From Saprospiraceae bacterium (GTDB lineage: Bacteria > Bacteroidota > Bacteroidia > Chitinophagales > Saprospiraceae): a DNA stretch of 64,000 nt. Location of the stretch: positions 273,664 through 337,663 of the forward strand of contig JADKAE010000004.1 of NCBI GenBank assembly GCA_016715405.1. Direction: 5' to 3'. The notes below the pieces were generated by a model. That model saw only the letters and a program-made list of their open reading frames with translations, searched no databases and had not been told where the DNA came from. The translations under genes and the position numbers were made by a program. Positions 19,689 to 30,802 of the stretch are shown piece after piece (the stretch's first letter is position 1; each line of letters starts with the position of its first letter).

Positions 19689-22600
19689 ATGAAGAAAATC
19701 ACCCTTTCTCTTTGCTTGTTTGCCCTTTCTACGGCAGTGCTTTTTGCACAAAAAATCAACACTGATCACCTCAAAGGGATCGGCATCCGCAATATCGGTC
19801 CGGCGGGCATGAGCGGCCGCGTGACGGCCATCGATGTGGTGTTGAGCAACCCGGATGTTATTTATGTCGGCACTGCTTCGGGCGGCGTTTGGCGCTCGGA
19901 GAGCGGCGGCATCGCCTGGACGCCCATTTTCGACAAAGAAGCCATGCAATCGGTAGGCGCAATCGCCATCAATCAACGCAATGCCAGCGAGATCTGGGTG
20001 GGCGCCGGAGAAGGCAATCCCCGCAATTCCCAGAATAGCGGCAACGGCATCTATAAAAGCCTCGACGGCGGCAAAACCTGGAAAAATATGGGCCTGCAAG
20101 GCGCCAAAACCATCCACCGCATTATCATCCACCGCGATGATCCCAATACGGTTTTTGTAGCAGCTACGGGCTCCGCCTGGGGGCCCAGCGCCGACCGCGG
20201 CGTGTATCGCACTACCGACGGCGGCAAAAGCTGGTCGAAGGTGTTGTATGTAAATGACCAGACGGGCTGCGCCGATATGGTGGTGGACTCCTCCAATCCC
20301 AATAAGATTATCGCCGCCATGTGGGAATACGGCCGCAAACCCTGGACTTTCAAGTCGGGCGGCCCCGGCTCAGGGCTCTACGTGAGCTTCGACGGCGGCG
20401 ACTCCTGGCAGCGCCGCACCGAAGCCGACGGTCTGCCCAAAGGCGAACTGGGCCGCATCGGCCTCGCTATCGCAGCTTCTAAGCCCAATATCGTATACGC
20501 ACTTGTGGAAGCCAAAGAAAATGCCCTCTACAAAAGCTCCGACGGCGGCTCCAAATGGGTTAAGGTAGCGGATAAAAATATCGGTGACCGGCCGTTTTAC
20601 TATGCCGAAATTTACGTAGACCCCTCTAATGAAAACCGCCTCTACAACATCTATTCGCTGGTGTCGAAAAGTGAAGACGGCGGCAAAACTTTCGAGGTGA
20701 TCCTGCCCTATTCGGGCGTTCACCCCGACCACCACGCCTTCTGGATCAGCCCCGACGACCCCGAATACCTCATCGAGGGCAACGACGGCGGACTCAATAT
20801 CTCGCGCGATGGCGGTAAAAACTGGCGCTTTGTGGAAAACCTGCCCCTGGCGCAGTTTTACCATATCGACTATGACATGGATATCCCATACAATGTGGCC
20901 GGGGGTATGCAGGATAACGGCTCCTGGGTGGGCCCCAGCGCCGTTTGGAAAGATGGCGGTATCCTCAATTCCGACTGGCAGGAGGTATACTTTGGCGACG
21001 GCTTCGATGTGAGCTTCCGCCCCGACAATAACCGCTATGTGTACGCTATGTCGCAAGGAGGTAACCTGGGGTATATCGACCGCATCACCGGCGATTCGAA
21101 GTTTATCAAACCCACCCACCCTGACGGCATAGAGCTGCGCTTCAACTGGAATGCGGCGTTTGCCCAAAACCCATTTAACCCACGCAGCATCTACTACGGT
21201 AGTCAATTTGTACACAAAAGCAACGACAACGGACAAAGCTGGGAACTCATCTCCCCCGACCTGACTACCAACGATACCACCAAACAGCAACAACAAAATA
21301 GCGGCGGCCTCACACCCGACGTAACCAACGCAGAAAATCACACTACCATCCTCGCCATCGCCCCCAGCCCCCTCGACGCCAATGTCATCTGGGTGGGCAC
21401 CGACGACGGCAACCTGCAACTCACCCGCGACGGCGGTAAGAGCTGGACCAACCTGGCCTCGCGACTGCCCGGCGCCAATCCCGGCAGTTGGATACCCTAT
21501 ATCGAAGTATCAAAGAAAAATGCCGCCGAAGCCTTCGTGATCGTCAATGATTACCGCCGCAACGACTGGCGGCCTATGGCATATTACACCGCCGACTACG
21601 GCGCCACGTTTAAACGCATCGCCGACGAAAACAAGGTGGACGGCCACGCCCTCTGTATCGTACAAGACCCACAGGAACCCAACCTGCTCTGGCTGGGCAC
21701 CGACTACGGCCTCTACTTCAGCATCGACATGGGCGGCACCTGGAACAAGTGGACCAACGGCTATCCCTCAGTCTCTACCATCGACCTCAAAATTCACCCC
21801 CGAGAGCACGACCTCATAGTAGGCACCTTTGGACGGGCCGCCTGGATACTTGACGATATCCGGCCCATCCGCGAAATAGCCCGCAGCAAAGGCAAAGTAT
21901 TTGACAAGCCTTTTAGCGCCTTCGCTTCGCCCGACGCCTATTTGGCCAGCTACCGCAGCTTCGACGGCTATCACTTCCCCGCCGACGCGGTCTTTCAGGG
22001 CGAAAACCGCCGCAACGGAGCCATGTTTACCCTCTGGGTGAAACCAGTGCCTCCCGCCGCAAAAGATGCTACTTCACCCGCGCCTGCAGAAAAAGACAAG
22101 GCTAAATCCAAAGCCAAAACCGACAAACCCGCTGCCGAACCCACTAAAAAAGACGATGGCAAGGGCGACAAAAAAGAAGGCAAAGACAAAAAACAGCCCG
22201 AAAAGGTGAAGATAAATGTGCTGGACAATCTGGGCGACACCATCCGCACCTATAGCGTAAAACTCGACACGGGTATGAACCGAGTATACTGGTATCTCGA
22301 CCGCAACGGCGTGCGCTTTCCCTCGCGCCGCGAGCAAAAACCGGACGACGATCCTCCCGGCGGCATGCCCATCCTGCCTGGTGTGTACAAAGTGCTGTTT
22401 GCCTTCGGCGATCACAAAGACTCCACGATGGTCACCGTGCATCCCGACCCGCGCATCCAGATACCCTTGGGCGATTTGCAGGCCCGCGACGCCGCCTACC
22501 GCGATTTCTACGCCATTGTAAACAAAGCCTCCAAAAGCTTTACCCAGTTGCAAGACGCCCGCAAAACCATCCAGCGCGTAGACAATGCCCTGACCAACGC

Positions 22601-22944
22601 GCCCGACAGTACCAAACAGCAAATTGCCAAGTTGGGCAAAACCATGCAGGATAGCCTCGATACGCTTGAAAAACTGTTCACCACGCCTGAAAACCAGAAA
22701 GGCATCCAGCGCTTCGGCGATAATTTCAACTACTACATCTTCCAGACGATGGGTTATCTCCGCTCGCTCGACGGCCCCCAATCAACCCGTGCAGCGCATG
22801 ATGACCCAACTGCGCAGCTATGCCGCCAAAACGTTTGACCGCATCAACGCCTGTTGCTCCAAAGATTTTGCCGATTACAGGCAGAAGGTAGAAGCCGTGC
22901 CGTTTTCGCTGTTTAAACCCGTAGGCCCGGTCTCCCTGGAATGA
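19689..22944 (+). CDS. Secreted VPS10/BNR-type beta-propeller protein, frameshifted
   Basis: About 1085 residues when repaired. Residues 1-21 are a signal peptide (AVLFAQ). The body has repeated SDGG.SW / RDGGKSW Asp-box signatures (for example YRTTDGGKSWSKV, YVSFDGGDSWQRR, RDGGKSWTNL), which mark sortilin/VPS10-like propellers. A Lys/Asp-rich linker (about 800-840) precedes a C-terminal domain with PILPGVYKVLFAFG and a helical end. The frame breaks near 22778-22785; one base more joins LDGP to NQPVQRMMTQLRSY and on to the stop at 22944. The role of this widespread Bacteroidota family is not firmly known. The N-terminal GIGIRNIGPAGMSGRV motif matches family members seen near peptidase genes. 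Confidence 0.83.
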
Positions 22945-22984
22945 GAGGGATACAGGGGGAGATTGTAATAGAGCGTATGGAAAG

Positions 22985-23016
22985 TTTGCGCATTACGCAG
23001 AATAGGAATACTTTTG
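22985..23016 (+). promoter_or_regulatory. Bacteroidota-type promoter of priA
   Basis: TTTG (22985-22988), a 20-base spacer and TACTTTTG (23009-23016) match the TTTG-N19-21-TAnnTTTG consensus exactly. A start near 23023 would precede the priA start codon by about 12 bases. Confidence 0.65.
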
Positions 23017-23034
23017 AAGTAAAGTAAATCGAAC

Positions 23035-25511
23035 TTGTCACTTCATCCAATAGCCGGCACGCAGACTTATGTTACGGTAGTCCTCCCCTTGGCCGTACCC
23101 AAGACTTATACCTATCTCGTACCCGAAGAATTACTTCCCGAGGTACAGGTAGGCGTGCGGGTAGAAGTGCAATTTGGGCACAACAAGCGCTATGCTGCGG
23201 TGGTATCGGAAGTGCATCAGACGCCTCCCGACGCCTATCAGCCCAAGCCCATCCTGGCTGTCATTGATGAGCAGCCCGTGACCACCCCCACCCAGATGCA
23301 GCTCTGGCAGTGGATGGCCGACTACTATTGCTGCACTGTGGGCGAGGCCATGCACGCGGCGCTGCCCGCCCACCTTAAGCTGAGCAGTGAAACCATCATC
23401 GCATTAAGCCCTTTTTTCCAGGACCACTACGCCGGCGCCGGCCTCGACGACAAAGAATACCTCATTGCCGAAGCCCTCAGCATTCAAAAAGAGATATCGC
23501 TCGACGACGTGCGCAGCATCCTCGATCAGCGCTCGGTATACCCGGTGATCCGGCGTTTGCTCGAAAAAAAAGTTATTTATTTAAAAGAAGACCTGCAGGA
23601 CAAATACAAGCCCAAAACGGTGGCTTGCGTCAGATTGCAAGCTCCTTACGATACAGATTCGAGCTTGTTGCGCGAAGCTTTTGAAAAAATAAGTCGCGCC
23701 ACGCGCCAGACCGAGGCGCTTTTGGCCTACGTGCAATTGTCTAAAAAAGAGCCTTTTGTGCGCAAACAAGCCATCTACGACCTGGCCAAGGCCAACTCGA
23801 TGGTCATACAGGCCATGGTAGACAAGGGCATCTTTGAAGTATACAACCGCGAAGTGAGCCGCCTGGGCGCCTATGAAGAAGAAACCCTGGAAGCCGGGGT
23901 ACTCGCCGAACAGCAAAGCCGGGCGCTGACAGAAATCAGGCAGCACTTCGAAAACGACAAAGTAGTGTTGCTGCACGGCGTGACGGGCAGCGGCAAAACC
24001 AGGGTATACATGGAGCTCATCGAAGCGGCGATAGCAGAGGGGCGGCAAGTGCTGTACCTCCTGCCCGAGATAGCCCTCACCGCCCAGATCATCAGCAGGC
24101 TCCAGCGCGTCTTCGGCGACCAGATCGGCATCTACCACTCCCGGCTCAACAACAACGAACGCGTAGAACTGTGGAATCGCGTATTGGCCGGCCAGCCTGT
24201 CGTGCTGGGCGCCCGCTCGGCCCTGTTTCTGCCTTTTACCAAGTTGTCGCTGGTCATCATTGACGAAGAGCACGACCCCTCTTACAAGCAAAACGACCCA
24301 AACCCGCGCTACAACGGCCGCGACGTGGCCATCTACCTGGCCACCCTGCACGGCGCTAAAGTGCTACTCGGCACCGCCACGCCCTCGGTAGAAACCTATT
24401 ACAACGCCAGGCAAAACAAATACGGTCTGGTGGAAATGCCCGAGCGCTTCGGCGGGATAGAAATGCCCGCAGTGGTAATCGCCGACGCCAAAGCCGAACT
24501 CAAGCAGCGCAAACTGCAATCGCATTTTACCACTGTATTGCTCGACGAGTTGCGCGGCGCCCTTACCCGGGGTGAACAGGCCATTCTCTTCCAAAATCGC
24601 CGGGGTTATGCCCCGTTTATCGCTGCGTCAACTGCGGGTGGAACGCCGAGTGCATCAACTGCGATGTGAGCCTTACCTTCCATAAAGGCCACAACTGCCT
24701 CAAATGCCACTACTGCGGCTACCAGTCGCCCCTGCCCCAATCCTGCCCCGCCTGCGGCGGTCGCAAGCTCACGCTTCAGGGCTTCGGCACCGAAAAAATC
24801 GAAGACGAACTCGCCATCTATCTGCCCGATGCCCGCATTGGGCGTATGGACCTCGACACCGTGCGCTCGCGCAACGCCCATGCCCAACTCATCAACGATT
24901 TTGAAGAACACCGGCTGGATATCCTCGTCGGCACGCAGATGGTGACCAAAGGCCTCGACTTTGAAAACGTGGGCGTGGTAGGTGTGCTCAGTGCCGACCA
25001 GTTGCTGCAATTCCCCGACTTCAGGGCCTCCGAGCGCGCCCTCCAGTTGATGATGCAGGTGAGTGGGCGCGCGGGGCGAAAACACAAACAAGGTAAAGTG
25101 GTCATCCAGGCCTTCAACACTACCCTGCCGGTATTGCAGGAGGTGATTACCAACAACTTTGTATCCTTTTACGAGCGCGAATTGCGCGAGCGCTACGACT
25201 TTCAGTACCCGCCCTTTACACGCCTCATCCGGCTTACCCTCAAGCACAAAAAACCGGAAGTGGTCAACCAGGGAGCTACCGTCATGTCGCAAACACTCAA
25301 ACAACGCTTGGGCGAGTGGGTGATAGGGCCGGCCGTGCCATACGTGGCGCGCGTACGAGAGTATTTTTTGATAGATATGCTCATCAAATTGCCGCGCAAT
25401 GTGCAGAAGATCAATTATGCCAAACAAAGCGTATTGGAGGCCATGCACCTGATGCAACAGCAGAAGGGATTATCGGGCGTGCGCGTCAATATCGACGTCG
25501 ATCCCTACTGA
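23035..25511 (+). CDS. priA: Primosomal protein N' (PriA helicase), frameshifted
   Basis: About 825 residues. TTG 23035 is taken as start: no in-frame ATG lies nearby, and a good promoter ends 19 bases before. Walker A is GVTGSGKT (about 315-322) and the DEEH box is IIDEEHDPSYKQ. The frame breaks at the C-run 24611-24614. One more C gives RGYAPVYRCVNCGWNAECIN, restoring the zinc-binding cysteines (CVNCGWNAECINCD, CLKCHYCGY, CPACGG). The C-terminal helicase lobe has QMVTKGLDFENV and SGRAGR. PriA restarts stalled replication forks. The break removes an essential zinc domain, so it is probably a sequence error. Confidence 0.93.
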
Positions 25512-25575
25512 TTAATAACCTGTACATTTTAAAAACGACCGTTGCAAAATTGAGAACCGCCGCGCTTAAATTTAA

Positions 25576-25607
25576 TTTCTCAAAATGAGCATTTTACATT
25601 AGCTTTG
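25576..25607 (+). promoter_or_regulatory. Promoter candidate for the LytTR regulator
   Basis: TTTC (25576-25579), a 20-base spacer and TAGCTTTG (25600-25607) fit the Bacteroidota consensus except for the last base of the -33 box. The predicted 5' leader is about 57 bases. Confidence 0.5.
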
Positions 25608-25670
25608 CTCGGATGCCATCGGCACAGTAAATCGAGATTCTCTTTATAAAATAACTAAACCTGATCTCAC

Positions 25671-26441
25671 GTGATTAAAGCCATTATCATTGAGGACGAA
25701 ATAAATGGGCTCAACAACCTGAAAAACCTGTTGGCAGAACACTGCGAAGAAATCGAAATTATCGGCACCGCCGGCTCTGTGGAAGAAGGCGTTGACCTTC
25801 TGGTCGATCAGGCTGTCAAACCCGATGTCGCTTTTCTCGACATTAACCTGCCCGATGGCCAGGTATTCCAACTGCTCAACCAGATCCGGCCCATCGATTT
25901 CGATATCATCTTTGTGACGGCTTATGAAGATTACGCCGTCAAAGCCTGTCAATACAGCTCTATCGGCTTTATCTTAAAACCCATCGACCCCGACGCGCTG
26001 GTAGATGCCGTGGCGCGTATACGCCCGCGTCGCGACAGCCAGACCGAGAAGCGTCTCGACGTCTTCAACGCCTACTACAACAACCCCAACGCTTTTACTA
26101 AAATGAGTATCTCTGCCCTCGACGGCATCTACTTTGTCAATATCAAAGACATCGTGCGCTTCGAGGCGGAAGATAACTATACCCATATCTACCTCACCAG
26201 CGGCGACAGAATTACCGCCTCCAAAACCATCAAATCGTATGAAGACCTGCTGGCGCCTTTCAACTTCTATCGCGTGCACAAACGCCACGTGATCAACCTC
26301 AACTACATGAGGAAATTTGTCAAAGGCGACGGTGGTTATCTCATTATGGACGACGGCATCAAGATCGAAGTATCGCGCCGCCGCCGCCCCGCTTTTATGG
26401 TGTTTATGGAGCAAATGCGACAGATGCAGGAGGGGTGGTAA
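25671..26441 (+). CDS. LytTR-family response regulator
   Basis: 256 residues from a GTG start (MIKAIIIEDEINGL). The receiver domain has the acidic pair ED near residue 9, phospho-acceptor Asp57 (AFLDINLPDG), the conserved Thr in FVTAYED and Lys103 (ILKPID). A LytTR DNA-binding domain fills about 145-256 (FEAEDNYTHIYLTSGDRI, YRVHKRHVINLNYM). Such regulators are normally partnered with a histidine kinase of the LytS/His_kinase type, but none is present in this window, so the partner is elsewhere. The next open frame on the strand is the double-glycine peptide 195 bases later; a regulatory link is only conjecture. Confidence 0.92.
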   Translation: MIKAIIIEDEINGLNNLKNLLAEHCEEIEIIGTAGSVEEGVDLLVDQAVKPDVAFLDINLPDGQVFQLLNQIRPIDFDIIFVTAYEDYAVKACQYSSIGFILKPIDPDALVDAVARIRPRRDSQTEKRLDVFNAYYNNPNAFTKMSISALDGIYFVNIKDIVRFEAEDNYTHIYLTSGDRITASKTIKSYEDLLAPFNFYRVHKRHVINLNYMRKFVKGDGGYLIMDDGIKIEVSRRRRPAFMVFMEQMRQMQEGW

Positions 26442-26636
26442 CCCCATCCCGGTAGTCAAAGGCAACCCCCGTTTTTCTGGCCGATGTCCCTCCCTTCCAC
26501 GGACAGTACAGGGTAGTTTGCTTGTTATGCGAATTAAAAATATGTGACTCAGGCGCTAACCCGCTTGGGATTAATTCGTACCTTTACGCTTAGATTGAGT
26601 GAGTTCTTGTTGGTTCATTCCCAAAATCCGTTAGCT

Positions 26637-26786
26637 ATGGGAAAATCAAAAAAAAGCCTTGAAGATCTTAAAAACGATCTCAAAACCCTCAAGGATAAAG
26701 ACATGGATAAGATCATTGGGGGTAAAAAAGGCAAAAAAGATGACAAGAAGGGAGGTAGCGGCTGTGGTGGCATTGTGCCGCAGTAG
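26637..26786 (+). CDS. Double-glycine leader peptide, putative secreted peptide precursor
   Basis: 49 residues starting MGKSKKSLEDLKNDLKTLKD. The N-terminal part is charged and helical and ends in KDMDKIIGG (Gly28-Gly29), which matches the double-glycine leader cut by C39-peptidase ABC exporters; the -4 Ile and -12 Leu-type hydrophobics are in place. The predicted released part is KKGKKDDKKGGSGCGGIVPQ, 20 residues, Lys/Gly-rich with a single Cys. The start is chosen because upstream in-frame codons (MTQALTRL...) do not resemble a leader. A strong hairpin terminator follows 33 bases after the stop, so this is a monocistronic gene. No exporter or modification enzyme lies beside it. It may be a bacteriocin-like or signalling peptide. 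Confidence 0.65.
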   Translation: MGKSKKSLEDLKNDLKTLKDKDMDKIIGGKKGKKDDKKGGSGCGGIVPQ

Positions 26787-26819
26787 CAGCTCAGAGTTTT
26801 TATAAATTCCCCCCCGCAA

Positions 26820-26859
26820 AAGAGGCCGCCTCATCGGTGAAACGATGAGGCGGCCTCTT
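26820..26859 (+). terminator. Strong hairpin terminator after the small peptide gene
   Basis: A perfect 17-base-pair stem, rich in GC (AAGAGGCCGCCTCATCG and its complement), closes a GTGAAA loop and is followed by TGTTGTT. It lies 33 bases after the double-glycine peptide stop. Confidence 0.85.
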
Positions 26860-27104
26860 GTTGTTGGCTATTCTTGCTCTCCGCTGCAATGCACATAGGG
26901 CTATTGCGCCTTCTTTGTTTTATTTAGTAGAAGTTAATAATTCTGGTGCAAGAATCTGGTTGTCATATTGACCCCTTCGCTCGGTAGGAAGTCAGAATTT
27001 CAACTTGCATCAAGGCCACATATCCGGCATTTCAGCTTGTGCAGCGCTTTTAGCATAAAAAAAACCGGAGAACTACCCTAAGCGTTAAGTTTTAATAGAA
27101 CCTG
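26860..27104. other. Gene-free spacer
   Basis: No open frame with coding character, repeat or RNA fold stands out here. It holds the leader region before the ATPase promoter. Confidence 0.5.
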
Positions 27105-27137
27105 TTTCGGACAATATTGCAAAACACATTACATTTG
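27105..27137 (+). promoter_or_regulatory. Promoter candidate for the ATPase/TPR pair
   Basis: TTTC (27105-27108), a 21-base spacer and TACATTTG (27130-27137) fit the Bacteroidota consensus; the ATPase ATG is at 27161. Confidence 0.5.
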
Positions 27138-27160
27138 TTGAAGAGTCAAAGCTTTAGAAT

Positions 27161-28457
27161 ATGCAACCTTACGAATATCAATTTCCAGAGAAAATACCAT
27201 TCAGGGCAAAAGAAACCACTGAACCGGAATTTTACATACAATCCCGAGAAGACTGGTTTGGTAAGTTGTGGGTGGACTTCTCTAGCGTGCGAAGCCAAAA
27301 CCAGTTTGACGCGATGAAATTCGACCTTGGAATGGTCGGCAACATACTCGAACATTATCCCAATGAATTTGTCAAAATCATCTTTTCAGGCCATAGAGGC
27401 TGCGGCAAGTCTGTTGAGCTCAAGCGCTTCTCCAGTGAAATCAACAACCCGGATGCCTTTTTCGCTATTTTGATTGACCTTGAAAAGGAAACTAATGTGG
27501 AGCAACTGGAGCCTGAGGACATTTTTGTCGTGCTGGTTACTATGCTCTCCAAAGAACTCGAGCTCAGAAAAGTTAAAATCGACCATGATAGTTTCGCCGA
27601 TATCGCCGAAGAGTGGCTGCAAGAGAAAGAAGTCGTGCAGGAAGTGTCAAATGATTTTGGTGTGGAGGGAGAGGTAAAAGCGACCATAGGGTGGAATTTT
27701 TGGAGATTCCTCGGCATAGAGGGTAACCTCAAAGGGACTTTTGCCCGCAACAACGTCACGACAAACGCCATACGCCAAAAAATCAAAACGAACCCCAAAC
27801 CGCTAATCCAAAAATTCAATGTTACCCTGGTAGGAGTACGTCGGTTGCTTCGGCAACAAAACAAGGGCAAAGACATCATCTTCATCATTGACGGACTGGA
27901 AAAAGCAAGCGCAGCTGTGTATGAATCGCTTTTTGTGAAAGACGTGCAGATGATTACCGGAATTGAAGCGCACATTATTTCCACCGTCCCCATAGGAACA
28001 TACTACGAAATCCTGCACCTTCCCACGCACGACTTTTTCAGGGAACATTTGCTCCCAATGATCCGCATCAATGACGATTCCATGCCGCTTTTAAGGGAGG
28101 TTATCGAGCGCAGGGCAGACAAAAGCCTTTTTAGCGAAGGCGTGCTGGATTGTTTTGTACAAGCTTCGGGCGGATGCCCCGCATTTTATTGAAATTGGTT
28201 AACCGAAGCCTCGTGAAAGCAAGGGGAATTTGGTGACGATGGACATTGCCAAAGACGCCATGGCAGAAGAGGGCAACAACCGTTGGCGCACCCTTAATAC
28301 CTTGCATAAAGAGGTATTGCGTTCAGGAAAATTTGATAATGCCGACAAAGAAGTACTTGAATTACTACAATCCTTGAACCTGCTCGAATATAATGGCAAA
28401 AAAATTGATCGTCAGATTAATCCGCTCATCCGCCCATTTTTGCAGGATCAATCATGA
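27161..28457 (+). CDS. STAND-like P-loop ATPase, frameshifted
   Basis: About 432 residues when repaired. The P-loop is GHRGCGKSVELKRF (Walker A, about 78-85) and Walker B is DIIFIIDGLEK (about 245-252). An inserted helical region (about 130-200) separates them, as in AAA_16/STAND-type NTPases. The frame breaks at the C-run 28177-28180. One extra C turns the early stop into GGCPRILLKLVNRSLVKARG, leading to a winged-helix-like end (NADKEVLELLQSLNLLEYNG). The stop overlaps the next start by ATGA, so the pair is translationally coupled. By analogy with related gene pairs it may sense a trigger and signal through the TPR partner, possibly in phage defence. No defence activity is demonstrated by sequence. 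Confidence 0.7.
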
Positions 28458-30499
28458 ACCGGCTACCTCCCACATGGCAGGAACAGAATGAAGAGCGCTG
28501 GCTCCAGTTGGACTTCGTGCTGGTAGGGCGATCTGCAGCTACTGTTATTTGGATCACGTGCAATTCCTTTCGACACCGGCAGCGATTATTCCATAGCTTT
28601 AAGGAAAGATATTCCCAATTCCAGCATCTTGAACTATACCTGGACGACTATGCTGCGGGGTCTGTTCCCGCCTTCATTCGTTCGGGCATCCCTGCCGATG
28701 CCCTGGCCGCCGAGCCGGGGAAATCCGTCCTGCATCTGTTCGGAATTGAAAAACACCTCCAGCCCGGCGGACAAGAAGCCCCTACGGGCTTTTTCAAAGC
28801 GCTCAACTTCGAACGGGAATTGCTCTTCCGGTCTTTCCCTTTTCCTATCGTTTTTGGAGTGAAGAATACTGCCAGATCAAAGCCCAGGTGCTCGCTCCCG
28901 ACTTTTGGGACTGGCTGGTCTATATTTTCCACTTCGAAGCGCCGCCTGAGACACTTGACTCTGACGGCTTGATATTTATGACCGATGAAAGCGCTCCAAC
29001 TGTAGGCCCCGAAGACCGTGAAGCAACCTACCACCGCATCGCCCGTCTTCAACACGAACTCGAATTGCTCGACGACTCACCCAATCCACGTCCTAAGGAA
29101 AAGCTCTCTCTACTCAAAAGTCTTGCCGATGCCTGTTTCAACCTGCAAGACTTCGCAAAAGCTCTCGCCTGGAATAGCGAAATCTTGAGCATGGAAGAAT
29201 ATCTTTCCAAAAAGATAAAGCACACTGGATCAATAAGTTAGGATTACTGCACTACTATCAAGGGAACTACGAAAAAGCCCTTGAGTTATATCAGAAAAGT
29301 TTAAAAATATATCAGGAAATCGGCGACCGCAAGGGCGAAGGCACGACCCTCAATAACTTGTCCACGATAGCTTATGCGCAAGGCGACTATGCCACGGCTT
29401 TGCGCTATCTGGAACAAAGTTTAAAAATAAGGCAGGAAATCGGCGACCGATCGGGCGAAGGCACGACCCTCAATAACATCAGTCAGATTGATGATGCGCA
29501 AGGCGACTATGCCACGGCCTTGCGCTATCTGGAACAAAGTTTAAAAATTCAGCAGGAAATCGGCGACCGATCGGGCGAAGGCACGACCCTCAATAACATC
29601 AGTCAGATTTATTATGCGCAAGGGGACTATGCCACGGCCTTGCGCTATCTGGAACAAAGTTTAAAAATTCAGCAGGAAATCGGCGACCGATCGGGCGAAG
29701 GCACGACCCTCAATAACATCAGTCAGATTTATTATGCGCAAGGGGACTATGCCACGGCCTTGCGCTATCTGGAACAAAGTTTAAAAATAAGGCAGGAAAT
29801 CGGCGACAAACAGGGCGAAGGCACGACCCTCAATAACATCAGTCAGATACATAAGGTAAAAGGCGACTATGCCACGGCCTTGCGCTATCTGGAACAAAGT
29901 TTAAATATTCAGCAGGAAATCGGCGACCGTCAGGGCGAAGGAGCCACCCTCAATAACATCAGTCAGATACACCAGGTAAAGGGGACTATGCCACGGCCTT
30001 GCGCTATCTGGAACAAAGTTTAAAAATTCAGCAAGAAATCAGCCACCGTAAGGGCGAAGGAATCACCCTCAATAACATGAGCGTCATAGCTTATGCGCAA
30101 GGGGACTATGCCACGGCCTTGCGCTATCTGGAACAAAGTTTAAAAATTCAGCAGGAAATCGGCGACCGTCAGGGCGAAGGAACCACCCTCAATAACATCA
30201 GTCAGATACACAAGGTAAAAGGGGACTATGCCACGGCCTTGCGCTATTTGGAACAAAGTTTAAAAATTCAGCAGGAAATCGGCGACCGGATGGGTACGGC
30301 TTCGACACTACATAATATGGGCGCTATGTTGTTTGATCAGCAGCAGTTGGAAGCGGCCCTTCCGAAATTGTACCAGGCTTACGTTGTTTTTGACCAGATT
30401 GGATCGCCGAATGCCGAAGGCACTATGCAGTATTTAGAAGTAATCGTCGGCCAACTCGGCGAGGACAAGGTGAAAGACTTGCTATCGCAGATGGAATAA
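28454..30499 (+). CDS. TPR-repeat partner protein, frameshifted at three sites
   Basis: About 682 residues after repair. The N-terminal 220 residues contain LNFERELLFRSFPFPIVFW and LAPDFWDWLVYIFHFEAP, a segment I know from bacterial NTPase/TPR conflict proteins, lacking its own P-loop here. From about residue 260 the rest is Kinesin-light-chain-type TPRs with a 40-residue period (YAQGDYATALRYLEQSLKIQ, then QEIGDRSGEGTTLNNISQI), about nine copies. Frame breaks lie at T-run 28851-28855, A-run 29209-29213 and AAAGGGG 29978-29984; each is explained by one missing base. It overlaps the ATPase stop by four bases. TPRs probably bind a protein or peptide trigger. Confidence 0.7.
29258..30292 (+). repeat. 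120-base tandem repeat encoding TPRs
   Basis: GGCGACTATGCCACGGCCTT or its GGGGACTATG form recurs at 29382, 29502, 29622, 29742, 29862, 29981, 30101 and 30221, a strict 120-base period apart from the frame break. Neighbouring copies are nearly identical at DNA level, including synonymous positions, indicating recent expansion or gene conversion. Confidence 0.9.
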
Positions 30500-30504
30500 T
30501 TTTT

Positions 30505-30583
30505 CTGATGTTTGATTTTTGATGTTGGCTGATTGATATTTGATGCTGGATTTTTGATGTTTGATGTTTGATGTTTTTATAAG
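30505..30583. repeat. Tandem TTTGATGT repeat
   Basis: Short units of TTTGATGTTTGATGTTTGAT type follow the TPR stop. The complementary unit (ACATCAAACATCAATCC) is at 32692-32708 and 34623-34640. Confidence 0.7.
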
Positions 30584-30644
30584 GGTAAGAAACTGTTTTT
30601 AAAACCATACTATTGGGCAGTCCATGTAGCCAGGAGACCGAGGG

Positions 30645-30688
30645 CGTGAAATAGTAGAGACGCGATTAATCGCGTCTCTACTATTTCA
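30645..30688. repeat. Perfect 44-base palindrome, GTAGAGACGC family
   Basis: Arms of 22 bases each, starting GTGAAATAGTAGAGACGCGA, mirror exactly around ATTAAT. The core GTAGAGACGC...GCGTCTCTAC is shared with 46951-46980 and 55834-55865. Confidence 0.9.
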
Positions 30689-30802
30689 CATACTATAGCC
30701 TAACGAATTGTCAGCCTACACTCTGATTCCAGTAAAAGCAAATGTACCAGGTTTACAACAGTTACTAAAGTACGTGCGAAATATACCGTTTACCATAATT
30801 CG

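Noticed and set aside
20370..21419. Long open frame on the minus strand opposite the VPS10-like gene
   Set aside because: It lies fully opposite a well-supported gene, has a composition set by the complementary codons and no recognised motif.
26860..27104. Small gene between the peptide and the ATPase
   Set aside because: No frame of useful length with a plausible start or coding character.
29258..30292. Regular 120-base repeat as a CRISPR array
   Set aside because: There are no unique spacers; the whole unit encodes TPRs in frame and units are 120 bases long.
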